Shown in pieces: positions 22,211 through 31,980 of a stretch of DNA of 64,000 bases; position 1 is the stretch's first letter; each line of letters opens with the position of its first letter. Origin of the DNA: an uncultured Cuneatibacter sp. (GTDB taxonomy: Bacteria > Bacillota > Clostridia > Lachnospirales > Lachnospiraceae); contig CAKQHB010000001.1 of the NCBI GenBank assembly GCA_934234215.1, forward strand, positions 139,017-203,016, read 5' to 3'. The notes below the pieces were generated by a model. The model saw nothing but the letters and a program-made list of their open reading frames with translations, was not told the origin of the DNA and did not search any database. A program made the translations under genes and the position numbers.

Positions 22211-23995
22211 TCAGTCTCTTTCGTGTAACTGCAGCTCGTACAGCATCTTATAGATGCCGCCCTGCTCCAGCAGCTCCTGATGTGTTCCGCTTTCGCGGAT
22301 CTTCCCCTTATGCATAACAAAAATCTTATCCGCATGCTGGATTGTGGACAGTCGGTGCGCAACCATGATCGTGGTTCGACCAGCCATCAGACGCTCCAAT
22401 GCTTCCTGAATCCACTGCTCTGTCTCGGTATCAATGTTCGCTGTCGCCTCATCGAGAATGAGGATCTTCGGATCATGCGCCAGCGTTCTCGCAAAGGACA
22501 GCAGCTGTCTCTGTCCTGCGGAAAATGTCGCACCGCGCTCCGATACCGGCTCTTTGTACTTGTTCGGCAGATGGTCGATAAAGCGGTTGGCATTGACATG
22601 GATCGCTGCCCGCTCCACCATCTCGTCCGTGATCTCTTCGTCCCGCAGACGAATGTTGCTGGTGATGTCTCCGGTAAACACGAAGACATCCTGCTGCACC
22701 TGACCGATGGCGCCGCGGATTTCTTCCCGCGTCATATCTTTGATATTCACACCGTCAATGCGGATCTCGCCCTTCTGAATGTCGTAATAGCGACCAATCA
22801 GATGCAAAATCGAAGACTTGCCTGCACCGGTGGCGCCGACAAATGCCGCGCTCTGTCCCGGTTCGATGGTAAAGCTCACATCCCGCAGCACATAATTTTC
22901 TCCGTCATAAGCAAACCATACATGATCGAACTCGATGCGTCCTCTGACTTCCGGTAAATGCACCGGCTCCTCCGGATCGACTACTGCCGGCTTTTCATCC
23001 AACAGCGTGAAAATCTTTTCCGCGGAAGCAATTGCCGACTGCAGCGTAGAAAACTGCTCTGCCAATTCCTGGATCGGCTCGAAGAAGGTACTGATATAAG
23101 AAACGAAAATGTACATCATACCAAAGGTAATCGTACCGTCCAACACATTCCGGCTGCCGCCCGCCAGCACAAGGATCATTGCTGCGATGGACACCAGATA
23201 AATGATCGGTCGGAAGATCGCGGACACCAACATTTCTCTGCGATTTGCCCGGTACAGATCCTCACTGCGCTCCTGAAATTCTTCGTATTTCCGCGCTTCC
23301 CGGTGGAAAATCTGGATGACCTTCATTCCAGTCAGATTTTCAGACAAAAAGGTATTCAGCGCCGTGATCTTTGTCTTTGTGATCTGGTACACTTTTCTCG
23401 AAATATTCTTGAACACCACGATCAGAACAACGACCAATGGCACCATTGCGAAGGACAGCAGCGCCATACGCACATTCAGATACAACATGATGACAATGAG
23501 TCCGAGAATCTTCATCACATTTTTGAACAGCTTCACAAGGATGTTGGAATACAGCTCGTTGATGGCTTCCACATCGTTCGTGCAGCGAGTAACGATCTTG
23601 CCCACCGGTGTCAGATCAAAGAAGCGCATCGTCAGTGATTCCACATGTTCAAATACTTCCTGACGGACGTTGTAGATGATCTTCTGACCGGTCTTCTGCA
23701 GCAGCACATACTGAATGCGGTTGCAGATAAATAGCAGCACCAGCACGCCAATATACATGCCCGCTGCACGCAGGATTCCGGTAAAGCGCTCCGCTACCAT
23801 TTCCCCCGCCGCGTAGTCGCCGGTGATGTATTTGTCGATGGCATTTGCGATGAGCATCGGACGGTACAGCTCCAGTCCGGTCACGATCAGGACAAGCGCA
23901 AAACAGAACAGAACCGTCTTCCAATACGGCTTCATGTAAGACATCATCCGCAGAAATGCGTTGCCTTCATAGCGAATGTCATTGGATTCATTCAT
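22211..23995 (-). CDS. ABC exporter half-transporter (TMD-NBD), second subunit
   Basis: 594 residues. A six-helix exporter membrane domain fills the first 330 residues (MKPYWKTVLFCFALVLIVTG at the start). The nucleotide-binding domain follows with Walker A GATGAGKSS, Q-loop QDVFVF, signature FSAGQRQLL, Walker B ILILDEATANID and H-loop AHRLS. The signature reads SAGQ rather than SGGQ, so one ATP site may be degenerate, common in heterodimeric exporters. ATG 23995 overlaps the stop of the preceding ABC gene by 8 bp, so the two almost certainly form a heterodimer. Substrate (drug, lipid or peptide) cannot be told. Confidence 0.9.
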   Translation of the reverse strand: MNESNDIRYEGNAFLRMMSYMKPYWKTVLFCFALVLIVTGLELYRPMLIANAIDKYITGDYAAGEMVAERFTGILRAAGMYIGVLVLLFICNRIQYVLLQKTGQKIIYNVRQEVFEHVESLTMRFFDLTPVGKIVTRCTNDVEAINELYSNILVKLFKNVMKILGLIVIMLYLNVRMALLSFAMVPLVVVLIVVFKNISRKVYQITKTKITALNTFLSENLTGMKVIQIFHREARKYEEFQERSEDLYRANRREMLVSAIFRPIIYLVSIAAMILVLAGGSRNVLDGTITFGMMYIFVSYISTFFEPIQELAEQFSTLQSAIASAEKIFTLLDEKPAVVDPEEPVHLPEVRGRIEFDHVWFAYDGENYVLRDVSFTIEPGQSAAFVGATGAGKSSILHLIGRYYDIQKGEIRIDGVNIKDMTREEIRGAIGQVQQDVFVFTGDITSNIRLRDEEITDEMVERAAIHVNANRFIDHLPNKYKEPVSERGATFSAGQRQLLSFARTLAHDPKILILDEATANIDTETEQWIQEALERLMAGRTTIMVAHRLSTIQHADKIFVMHKGKIRESGTHQELLEQGGIYKMLYELQLHERD

Positions 23996-25760
23996 CGTCG
24001 GCTCCTCCTTCCTGCTCTAACTGCTTCTCCAACTGCTGTCTGCGGTAAATATCCGCATAAATACCATCTGCTGCCAGCAGCTCCTCATGCGTACCGTACT
24101 CCGCCTGATGACCTTCCTCCAGCACGAGGATGTGATCCGCGTTCTGAATCGTAGAGATTCGATGCGCAATGATCAGCGTCGTCTTGCCCTGTCGATTCTT
24201 TCTCAGATTAGACAGGATCTGCTCCTCGGTATCCGTATCCACTGCCGACAACGAGTCATCCAAAATGAGGATCGGACTATTTTTCAGCAGTGCACGGGCA
24301 ATGGCGCTTCGCTGCTTCTGTCCACCGGAAAGAGTCACCCCCCTCTCTCCCACGATGGTATTGTAATCTTCCGGAAAATCCATAATATTGTCGTGAATGC
24401 AGGCATCCTTCGCCGCCTCATAGATCTGAGATCTTGTCGCATGCTCTGCACCAAAGGCAATGTTGTGCTCCAACGTATCGGAAAATAAGAAATTATCCTG
24501 CGGCACATACGCGATGTCTTCCCGCAGCACTTCCAGCGGAATCTCGCACAGTGGATGTCCGTCAATGCGGATCATTTCGGAGCGGGTGTTATACAAACGC
24601 AACAACAGATCCACCAGCGTGGATTTTCCGCTTCCGGTTCGACCGAGAATAGCCAGCGTCTCACCTTTTTTGACATGAACATGCACACCGGACAAAACTT
24701 CCTGCTCCGGCTGATCCGGATACGCAAAGCTCAGGTTCTGAAAATCCAGTTCACCCTGCAAATGCTCGATGGCATGATCCACTGCCGGGCCGTTGACAAT
24801 CTCCGGTTTTTCCTCAAAAATCACGCGGATACGCCTGAGGGAAGCAAGTCCCTGCGAAACATAGGTGATGCATTCTCCCACAGCGATCATGGGCCATACT
24901 AACAATCCAATGTAGGAGTTAAATGCCACGAACTGTCCGAGGGAAATATCTCCGGTGATTGCCAGATAACCACCATAAAGCAGTGTCAGCAGACTGCTGA
25001 TGCCGACGATGAGATCCAACAACGGCATGAACAGCGCCTGCAGACGCACAACGCCCAGGTTCTTTTCCTGATTGCGGGCGTTCATCTTTGCAAAGGCATA
25101 TAATTCCTTGCGCTCCTGCACAAATGCCTTGATGACACGAATGCCGGACACCGCCTCCTGCACCTGATCCGTCAGATCCGAAAACGCCTGCTGCTTTTCC
25201 AGAAAGCGCCTGTGCATCACTTTTCCATAGAAATAGTCTCCAAAAATAATCAGAATCAGAGGAATCACGCTGATGATTGTCAGCTTGAGATTGACATAGA
25301 CGACCATCTTATACAGCACGAGAAACAGCATGACGCTGGCATCAAATGCCGTAATGACCGTCATACCCAGCAGCAGACGCACGGAAGTCAGATCGTTTGT
25401 AAAATGCGCCATGAGATCGCCGGTTTTATGCTCATTAAAATACCGCATCGACAGCGTTTCCAGATGTTCAAACATATCGTTGCGCAGTCGTTTTTCGATG
25501 CCGTATGCCGAACCGAACAGAAAATAACGCCACATAAAACGTCCTGCCGCGATGATCGCACCCATGATGGCGATGCGTCCGATCCATTTCCGGATCTCGT
25601 CCATCGTCATCGTGCCATACCGCAAACCGTCGGTGATCGTGCCGGTATACTGGGGAATATACACGTTCATCAGATCCACGAAAAACAGCGCCGCGATTCC
25701 CAGAATATACGCAAGCGCGTAGCGACGGACATACTTCCCCGCAAATTTCAGCTCCTTCAA
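23988..25760 (-). CDS. ABC exporter half-transporter (TMD-NBD), first subunit
   Basis: 590 residues with an exporter membrane domain (first 320 residues, YALAYILGIAALFFVDLMNVYIPQ and following helices) and a nucleotide-binding domain: Walker A GRTGSGKST, Q-loop PQDNFLF, signature LSGGQKQR, Walker B ILILDDSLSAVD and H-loop AHRIS. The Walker B acidic pair reads DD instead of DE, so the catalytic Glu is missing, and the partner subunit carries DE. This pattern is usual in asymmetric heterodimers. It starts at TTG 25760, which overlaps the dus stop codon as TTGA, with GGAGGAG in front. Confidence 0.9.
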   Translation of the reverse strand: MKELKFAGKYVRRYALAYILGIAALFFVDLMNVYIPQYTGTITDGLRYGTMTMDEIRKWIGRIAIMGAIIAAGRFMWRYFLFGSAYGIEKRLRNDMFEHLETLSMRYFNEHKTGDLMAHFTNDLTSVRLLLGMTVITAFDASVMLFLVLYKMVVYVNLKLTIISVIPLILIIFGDYFYGKVMHRRFLEKQQAFSDLTDQVQEAVSGIRVIKAFVQERKELYAFAKMNARNQEKNLGVVRLQALFMPLLDLIVGISSLLTLLYGGYLAITGDISLGQFVAFNSYIGLLVWPMIAVGECITYVSQGLASLRRIRVIFEEKPEIVNGPAVDHAIEHLQGELDFQNLSFAYPDQPEQEVLSGVHVHVKKGETLAILGRTGSGKSTLVDLLLRLYNTRSEMIRIDGHPLCEIPLEVLREDIAYVPQDNFLFSDTLEHNIAFGAEHATRSQIYEAAKDACIHDNIMDFPEDYNTIVGERGVTLSGGQKQRSAIARALLKNSPILILDDSLSAVDTDTEEQILSNLRKNRQGKTTLIIAHRISTIQNADHILVLEEGHQAEYGTHEELLAADGIYADIYRRQQLEKQLEQEGGADDE

Positions 25761-26704
25761 TGCTCCTCCTCTCTGAGACGCTCCCTTGCAAAAATCTGCT
25801 GCACACAGGCTTCATACTCTCTGCACTTCTGCGTCTTGCGGATCTTTTTGCGAACCGCATCCGGATCCGTAAAAGAATCCGCCCAGTACGCCCACAGCTC
25901 CTTCATTTTGAACAGCACCGGCGTCTCTCCCGACAGATCCTCCAAATATGTGTGATACAGCTGATTCCCAAATGCATAAAATTCTTCTTTGTCAAGACCG
26001 GCTCCGCCTTTTGCCTGTCTTGCAAGTGCCGGATTGCGCACAAGACCGCGCCCCAGCATGATCCGATCCGTATTCGGATATTTTTCCATGAAATCCTGAA
26101 TGTCCTGCACCGTATTCAGATCGCCGTTGTAACACAGCGGCTTATCCCAGCGCTCACAGGTGTAGCGGTACCACTCTCGGTGTGCATTGCCGCGGTACAT
26201 CTCCTGCTGCACTCTCGGATGCAGAATCAGCTCTGACACCGGATATTTCTGAAAAATCGCCAGCAGCCGTTCCCACTCCTGCGGCTCATATCTGCCAAGT
26301 CTTGTCTTGATTGAAATCTGAATTGGACTTTTCTCATACACTTCTGCGAGAAAAGCATCCAGCTCCTCCGGAAATGCCAGAAAACCGGAGCCTTTTTTCT
26401 TGGAGACAACGGTACCGGACGGACAGCCGAGATTCAGATTCATCTCGGTGTGTCCTAGCTTCTCAAATTCCCCTGCCGCCCAGAGGAAGTGATCCGCGCG
26501 GGCAACCAACACCTGCGGAATGGTCTCACAGCGGACGTTGTTCTCCGGTGCGATCTCCTTTTTCTCCCGTGTGATAAAACTTTCATTTTGGTTCGGGCAT
26601 ACAAAAGGGGTAAAGCAGCGGTCCACACCGCCATAGTATTCCAGAAAGGTCTGCCGGTAGCGAAAACCGGTCACTCCCTCCATCGGGGCAAGATAAAGCT
26701 TCAA
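25757..26704 (-). CDS. dus: tRNA-dihydrouridine synthase
   Basis: FMN enzyme that reduces uridines in the tRNA D-loop. The 315-residue protein starts LAPMEGVTGFRYRQ, has the catalytic-cysteine motif NLNLGCPSGTV, the FMN/RNA residues KTRLG and ILHPR, and NGDLNTVQD with LGRGLVRNP near 225. It belongs to the shorter clostridial Dus group, so the exact position modified is unclear. Initiation is at TTG 26704, preceded by GGAGG. No ATG is available nearby. It is the first gene of the unit with the two ABC exporter genes, an unusual pairing. The overlapping stop and start codons couple their translation. Confidence 0.88.
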   Translation of the reverse strand: MKLYLAPMEGVTGFRYRQTFLEYYGGVDRCFTPFVCPNQNESFITREKKEIAPENNVRCETIPQVLVARADHFLWAAGEFEKLGHTEMNLNLGCPSGTVVSKKKGSGFLAFPEELDAFLAEVYEKSPIQISIKTRLGRYEPQEWERLLAIFQKYPVSELILHPRVQQEMYRGNAHREWYRYTCERWDKPLCYNGDLNTVQDIQDFMEKYPNTDRIMLGRGLVRNPALARQAKGGAGLDKEEFYAFGNQLYHTYLEDLSGETPVLFKMKELWAYWADSFTDPDAVRKKIRKTQKCREYEACVQQIFARERLREEEH

Positions 26705-26752
26705 GTAGCGTTCCTCCGTCTCTTCTTCGAATATAATTATGAAAATTGATAT

Positions 26753-26880
26753 AACTGTTCACTAGGTCTGCGCACTCGCTGCGCTGACCGTAAGAAAGCA
26801 TAGCTCAAGCAGCAAAAATCCCATCGACGCAGTCGATTTCAAATGGATTTTTGCCGTAACTATGAAGGCACTGAATAGTT
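26753..26880. mobile_element. short terminal-inverted-repeat element (MITE- or REP-like)
   Basis: About 128 bp bounded by AACTGTTCA (26753-26761) and TGAATAGTT (26872-26880), an imperfect terminal inverted repeat with one mismatch. Inside is a further dyad of AAAAATCC and GGATTTTT (about 26814-26853) containing ATCGAC/GTCGAT. There is no coding capacity. It fills the gap between the 3' end of mrp and the 5' end of dus, and its last two bases touch the mrp stop codon. Structure suggests a non-autonomous intergenic element. Copy number elsewhere is unknown. Confidence 0.5.
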
Positions 26881-27691
26881 ACGACTCAATTTTCTTTAAT
26901 GCACCGTCCAGCCAGTCTCCCTGGAATGTTTCGATCAGACCTGCATCGCACAGACCGGCGATCTGCGGTGCGATGGGCATCTTCGCCAGCACTTCCAGAC
27001 CATACTCGGCAGCCGTCTCATCCACATGGCTCTCACCAAAGACATTGATGTGCCTGCCGCAGTCCGGACATTCTACATAGCTCAGATTTTCTACGATTCC
27101 AAGGATCGAAATGTTCATCATCTTCGCCATCTTTACTGCCTTGCCGACGATCATGGATACCAGCTCCTGCGGGGATGTCACAATAATCAGACCATCCACC
27201 GGGATCGTCTGGAACACGGTCAACGCAACATCGCCGGTTCCCGGAGGCATATCTACAAACAGGTAATCCACATCGCCCCAGGACACCTCTGTCCAGAACT
27301 GCTTTACAACAGACGCGATAACCGGACCTCTCCAGATGACCGGATCATCCTCATGGTCTAACATCAGATTGACCGACATCATGCCGATGCCTGCTCTGGA
27401 CTGAGACGGAATGATGCCGCTCTCATCGGCAACTGCTTTACCGTGTACGCCGAACACCTTCGGAATCGAAGGTCCGGTAATATCTGCATCCAGAATCGCC
27501 GTGGAATGTCCGTTTCTTGCAGATAAAACAGCCAGCATGGATGTCACAAGAGACTTTCCGACACCGCCCTTTCCGCTGACAACACCGATTACTTTTTTGA
27601 TATGACTGCTGGCATTTGGCTTTTCATGCATGTCTCTGCTTGCGCAGTCCTGACTGCAGCTGCTGCAGTTATGTCCACAACTTTCACTCAT
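26879..27691 (-). CDS. mrp: Mrp/NBP35 family Fe-S cluster carrier ATPase
   Basis: Deviant Walker A GKGGVGKSLVTSMLA, switch DADITGPSIPKVFG, and DMPPGTGDVAL define the Mrp/ApbC P-loop ATPases, which load iron-sulfur clusters onto target proteins. Two cysteine pairs are present: an N-terminal CGHNCSSCSQDC cluster and the conserved C-terminal CPDC near 215. The N-terminal cysteines are typical for clostridial versions. ATG 27691 is best placed behind GGAG. ATGs at 27703 and 27694 are alternatives. It is the last gene of the leftward array, 65 bp after pepC. Confidence 0.88.
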   Translation of the reverse strand: MSESCGHNCSSCSQDCASRDMHEKPNASSHIKKVIGVVSGKGGVGKSLVTSMLAVLSARNGHSTAILDADITGPSIPKVFGVHGKAVADESGIIPSQSRAGIGMMSVNLMLDHEDDPVIWRGPVIASVVKQFWTEVSWGDVDYLFVDMPPGTGDVALTVFQTIPVDGLIIVTSPQELVSMIVGKAVKMAKMMNISILGIVENLSYVECPDCGRHINVFGESHVDETAAEYGLEVLAKMPIAPQIAGLCDAGLIETFQGDWLDGALKKIES

Positions 27692-27756
27692 CATAGACTC
27701 CATTCCGGGACGTCCGAATCCATCCGGACGCCCACAATTTTTTCTTTTCTATCTCT

Positions 27757-29091
27757 TTACAGCGCCAGTGATCCCATCGGATCCCACGGTGCCAATACAG
27801 TCGGCTCTTCCTCATAAGCCTTTAACTGCTCTTTGCTCAGATACTTTTTATTCACAACGACCTGATACATGTACTCGTCAAACCAGCGGTCGGACATGAT
27901 ATAAAAGCCCTTATTTCCGCGGTCTTCCCCCCAGCTGTTCTCCACCTTCCAACGATTCGGCCTGCCCGCTTTGTCCAGATTCACACCGGTAAATACCATT
28001 GCATGAGTCATCAGACTCTCGCCGTAGTCCAGCCTCTGCGCCTTTGTCATCGGGAAGTCCGTGTCAAACAACAGACCGGCCTGAATGCCATCGGTGTCCA
28101 TGATGCCCAGATCCTTTTCGTGGAACTGTCCCACATCACAGCCAAACCAGACAACCTGTCCATCCTGCATCTGTGTGATTGCCAGCTTCTTCATCTCCTC
28201 GATGGGCAGATTCAGATGGCGCACGATATGACCTTCTGTTACATTGCCCAGGTACTGCACGGTGTAGCTGTGATGGAACGGCTTGTCCTGTGTCGGGGCA
28301 TTGATGATGCTCACATAATCGTCCAGATCCCAGCCCACATACTCGGCAAAGAACTGCTGCGGCGTGATGTCGGCAATGCGGATGAACTGCTTGTCCTTAT
28401 CTCTTGTCTCCCAGGTGAAGGTCTTCGGCGGCTTGCCGAGCGCGATAACCAGCATCCGATAAATGACGCTCATCATCTCCTGTTTTTTCTCCTGCAGTTC
28501 TTCCATGGAAGCGCCCTTTGCGTAAGCGGTGCGCAGCGTGCAGGCAAACTCTCTCAGCTTCTTTGTCATCCAAGGGGTGATCTCTCTCGTGCAGGAGGAG
28601 GAGAAGGTCTCCGGCATCGCTTCCTTCGGCACAATGCCGTACTTGCGGATGATATTTGCCAGCATATCCCACTGTCCGCCGTCGTTTAACGGTGCCATGA
28701 GCAGCCAGCTGATGAGACGTCCATCGGTCGGCTCATCCACGGTATCCAGAATGCTCTCCAGAAAGTAATTTGCCTTTTCCAGCTTGTCATAGAACAGCGT
28801 ATAATTCTGGCTCAGCTCCATATTCTCCAGATTCAGTTTCTTCATAACTTCCACACGCATCGTATTCAGCGCTGCGAACATCCAGCAGCGACCGGACTGC
28901 TTCTGGTTTGTTACTTTACCTGCCTCCAGATCAATGGAAAAGCTAAAGCGCTCTCGCTTCTCCAGATCTGCATCCCGCAGCAATGTGGTGATGCCGCTCT
29001 TTGTTGCAGCGTTCATCGCCAGCTTGTGTGCCGCATTTGCATCGAATTCCTGCTCCATCTTCTCCAGTGTTAAAGCTGTGATTTCTTTCAT
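27757..29091 (-). CDS. pepC: aminopeptidase C (bleomycin hydrolase family, C1B)
   Basis: Cytoplasmic cysteine aminopeptidase of 444 residues that trims peptides and deaminates bleomycin-like compounds. The catalytic triad is visible: Cys in QSGRCWMFAALN (near residue 68), His in LMTHAMVFTGV (near 362) and Asn in WKVENSWGE (near 384). The family's C-terminal extension reaches into the active site of the hexamer, and this protein ends LAPWDPMGSLAL. GAAGGAGATT precedes ATG 29091. It lies between the CCA transferase gene and mrp in the same direction. Confidence 0.93.
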   Translation of the reverse strand: MKEITALTLEKMEQEFDANAAHKLAMNAATKSGITTLLRDADLEKRERFSFSIDLEAGKVTNQKQSGRCWMFAALNTMRVEVMKKLNLENMELSQNYTLFYDKLEKANYFLESILDTVDEPTDGRLISWLLMAPLNDGGQWDMLANIIRKYGIVPKEAMPETFSSSCTREITPWMTKKLREFACTLRTAYAKGASMEELQEKKQEMMSVIYRMLVIALGKPPKTFTWETRDKDKQFIRIADITPQQFFAEYVGWDLDDYVSIINAPTQDKPFHHSYTVQYLGNVTEGHIVRHLNLPIEEMKKLAITQMQDGQVVWFGCDVGQFHEKDLGIMDTDGIQAGLLFDTDFPMTKAQRLDYGESLMTHAMVFTGVNLDKAGRPNRWKVENSWGEDRGNKGFYIMSDRWFDEYMYQVVVNKKYLSKEQLKAYEEEPTVLAPWDPMGSLAL

Positions 29092-29121
29092 GATAGGTAA
29101 TCTCCTTCCCTGTTTTCTCTA

Positions 29122-30384
29122 TCAGTGTTCTTCGCGAAAGGCTTCCGCCTTCTGCAAAAGCAATGCTTTCTCGTTGTATTCCGGATGCTCCAGCACTTCC
29201 TCCAACAGACCGTTCAGGATCTGTCCCAGTAATCTGCCCTGAGGAAATCCCGCTGCCAGCAAGTCCGCGCCGGTCACAGCGAGTCCTGCCAGAGACGTAC
29301 ACTGTCCCCGCTCCAGCACCTCCTCGAATTGCAGTCGCGCCAATTTGATCTGCTCCCTGGCTGCCTTTGCTGCCTGCACCCGCTCTGCATCGTCAGATTG
29401 CAGATCTGCCTGCAGCAATGCTTCTTTTAACTCCATAAGCGGCAGGAACAGCACTTCTCCCGTCTCGTGCATCAGCTTTCTGACACCGTAAATTGTGCCG
29501 TCCAGCTCCCGGTCTTTCCATCCCACGAGCCGTGAGACATTCTGCATCGTGTCGGTATCAAATTTCAGACTCTTCAGAACCTTCTTCGCTCCGCTCTGTC
29601 CGCACTCTGCCAATAGCGCCGCATATCTGCGCCATTTTCCTGCAGAAATATGCTGCAGTGCCGCCAAAAGCTCCTCCTGATATTCGCGGTATACTTCCGC
29701 CAGCTCCGGCAGGATCACCGTCAAAATGCCGGTGTCATACAGCAGTTTCACGCGATCGGGATGTTTGGATACAAGCAGCTTTGTCAGCTCCACCTGAATC
29801 CGCTCTCTGCTCACAAGAGACAGTCGCGGCGCCAGCTCCTGCAGCGCTTCCAATGTCTGTTCCTCGATCGTAAAATCCAACTGCGCGGAGAACCGCACCG
29901 CACGCAAGATCCGCAGCGCATCTTCTGTAAAGCGCTCTCTTGCATCTCCCACGCAGCGCACAATGCCCGCCGCCAGGTCTTCTCTGCCGCCAAAGATATC
30001 CACCAGTCCCGTCTTCGGATGATATGCCATCGCATTCATCGTAAAATCTCTGCGTCTCAGGTCTTCCCGCAGATCCGAGGTATACGCCACCGAATCCGGA
30101 TGTCTGCCGTCATGGTATTCTCCATCAATGCGGTAGGTCGTCACTTCAAAACCGTCTTTGCCCATCATGACCGTCACCGTGCCATGCTGAATCCCCGTGT
30201 CGATACATCTGGGAAACAATTCCTTTACCTGCTCCGGAGAAGCCTGTGTCGTAATGTCCCAATCCTCCGGTCTTCGATTCAAAATCGCATCGCGCACACA
30301 TCCGCCCACGGCAAATGCTTCATATCCGGCATCCCCAAGTGTGTGTAAAATCACTGCAACCTTTTCCGGTATGATCAGTTCCAT
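29122..30384 (-). CDS. cca: CCA tRNA nucleotidyltransferase
   Basis: Adds or repairs the 3' CCA end of tRNAs. The class II nucleotidyltransferase head has FAVGGCVRDAILNRRPEDWDITTQA with the two catalytic Asp residues, RRDFTMNAMAY, and the nucleotide-recognition segment EDALRILRAVRFSAQL. A helical neck and body follow for about 420 residues in all. ATG 30384 is chosen because GGAGGAG precedes it. A frame nine codons longer starts before that ribosome site. This is the fourth gene of the leftward LRR-VWA-MoxR array. A full CCA-adding enzyme rather than a split A- or CC-adding pair is likely but not proven. Confidence 0.92.
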   Translation of the reverse strand: MELIIPEKVAVILHTLGDAGYEAFAVGGCVRDAILNRRPEDWDITTQASPEQVKELFPRCIDTGIQHGTVTVMMGKDGFEVTTYRIDGEYHDGRHPDSVAYTSDLREDLRRRDFTMNAMAYHPKTGLVDIFGGREDLAAGIVRCVGDARERFTEDALRILRAVRFSAQLDFTIEEQTLEALQELAPRLSLVSRERIQVELTKLLVSKHPDRVKLLYDTGILTVILPELAEVYREYQEELLAALQHISAGKWRRYAALLAECGQSGAKKVLKSLKFDTDTMQNVSRLVGWKDRELDGTIYGVRKLMHETGEVLFLPLMELKEALLQADLQSDDAERVQAAKAAREQIKLARLQFEEVLERGQCTSLAGLAVTGADLLAAGFPQGRLLGQILNGLLEEVLEHPEYNEKALLLQKAEAFREEH

Positions 30385-30462
30385 GCATCTCCTCCATTCG
30401 TTCAAAATCATTCTTAATTATATGAAAAAACGACATGCTCCGCAACCCGTTTTCCCCGTGCA

Positions 30463-31980
30463 TTACTGCTCTTTTGCCGCTTTGTTCAGCTCCTCTAAGA
30501 TTGCGCCGCGCTCATCCGCGCCTAATAACTGGCGGTTGTACCGGTCGTACCGCTCGCAGCCGTTCTCCCGGATAAACTGCAGACTTTCCGCCCGCACCGT
30601 CAGCTCCGTTACAAACACAACCATTTCCTGTCCGGAACCAAACGCATTTTCCATAAAGTCAAACGCATACTCCAATGCCTGCGCCGCTGCATCCTGCAAA
30701 CCGCTCCGCTGTTCCGGCAATGCCGCAAACTGGCTCCGCAGCCATGCAAATGCCGCATCGTTCTCGATCCCTTCGCCCTGCTCTTTCAGTCCAGTCACAT
30801 AGTTCCGCAAAATCTGTTCCACCTGTCTGCGCTCTCTGACACCGCTTCTTGTCACAAGCTTCGCCCGACGCAGTCTCGCGGTCTCCTCGGTCTGTTCAGT
30901 CAGCAGCTTCTCCAATGAATCCAACGGAGAAAGGCCATCCCGCATCTGCTGTTTGACCTGCACCAGTGTCTGGTGAATCGCAACTGCCAGACGGTCTGCC
31001 CGGTAAAACTCCCGAAAATAACCACCGAGACGATCCAGCAACAGCCCCAACACGCTGAGTCTCTCATCAAAGCCGCCCCGCTGCACCCGCGCATATACGC
31101 CGGGAGCCGCATTGCCCTGCAAAATATCTTCCACCTGATATTCCGCCTCGTAGCGATGATACAGATCGAGATATGCCGAGAAATCCTTCGCAGTCTCCGG
31201 ATGCTGCAAATACTGCCCGATGACCTCCTGATCCACGTCTAAGCCCTGTTTTTCATATGCCCACATGAGTCTGGACAAATCTTCCCAGCCACGGGCAGTC
31301 ACAAATTCCTTGCCGTCGATGGTCGTGCGCACCACATAAAACCGCTCCGGCTTGATTTCCAAATAAGACAAAATCGCCGGATGCACCTGCATCGCCAGCG
31401 CATATTCTCTCCAGATCTGGTAATTTTCTTCTACCACAATCTTTTTCACACGATCCAGCGTAACAATATCGAACTCCCGCACCGATTTGTTATATTCCGG
31501 CGGATTGCCCGCTGCCACGATAACCCAGCCCTCCGGAACCTTGTGCGTACCGAAGGTCTTCGCCTGCAAAAACTGCAGCATCGCCGGAGCCAGTGTCTCT
31601 GAAACACAGTTGATCTCATCGAGAAACAGGATTCCCTCGGAAATGCCGCTCTCCGCAATCCGGTCATACACCGATGCAATAATTTCGCTCATGGTGTATT
31701 CCGTCACAGCATACTCTCTGTCGCCGTATACTTTGTGCTCGATAAACGGCAGACCGATGGCACTCTGTCTTGTGTGGTGCGTGATGCTGTAGGACACGAG
31801 ATTGATGCCGCAGTCTCTCGCCACCTGCTCCATGATTGCGGTCTTGCCGATGCCGGGCGGGCCGATCAGCAGAATCGGGCGCTGATGGATCGCCGGGATC
31901 TCATACTCGCCGCAATCATCCTTCTGCAAATAGACCTGCACCGTATGTCGAATCTCTTCTTTTGCTCTCTTAATGTTCAT
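30463..31980 (-). CDS. MoxR-type AAA+ ATPase
   Basis: 505 residues. The AAA+ core (about 25-260) has Walker A GPPGIGKTAIM, Walker B ILFLDEINCV, sensor I WVIVAAGNPPEYN and the arginine-finger region ERF. The remaining 240 residues are helical and charged, longer than in a minimal MoxR. Such ATPases work with a VWA-domain partner to remodel or activate target proteins. The partner is the preceding gene, whose stop it overlaps by 11 bp. The target of the pair is unknown. ATG 31980 lies inside the 3' end of the VWA gene. Confidence 0.88.
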   Translation of the reverse strand: MNIKRAKEEIRHTVQVYLQKDDCGEYEIPAIHQRPILLIGPPGIGKTAIMEQVARDCGINLVSYSITHHTRQSAIGLPFIEHKVYGDREYAVTEYTMSEIIASVYDRIAESGISEGILFLDEINCVSETLAPAMLQFLQAKTFGTHKVPEGWVIVAAGNPPEYNKSVREFDIVTLDRVKKIVVEENYQIWREYALAMQVHPAILSYLEIKPERFYVVRTTIDGKEFVTARGWEDLSRLMWAYEKQGLDVDQEVIGQYLQHPETAKDFSAYLDLYHRYEAEYQVEDILQGNAAPGVYARVQRGGFDERLSVLGLLLDRLGGYFREFYRADRLAVAIHQTLVQVKQQMRDGLSPLDSLEKLLTEQTEETARLRRAKLVTRSGVRERRQVEQILRNYVTGLKEQGEGIENDAAFAWLRSQFAALPEQRSGLQDAAAQALEYAFDFMENAFGSGQEMVVFVTELTVRAESLQFIRENGCERYDRYNRQLLGADERGAILEELNKAAKEQ

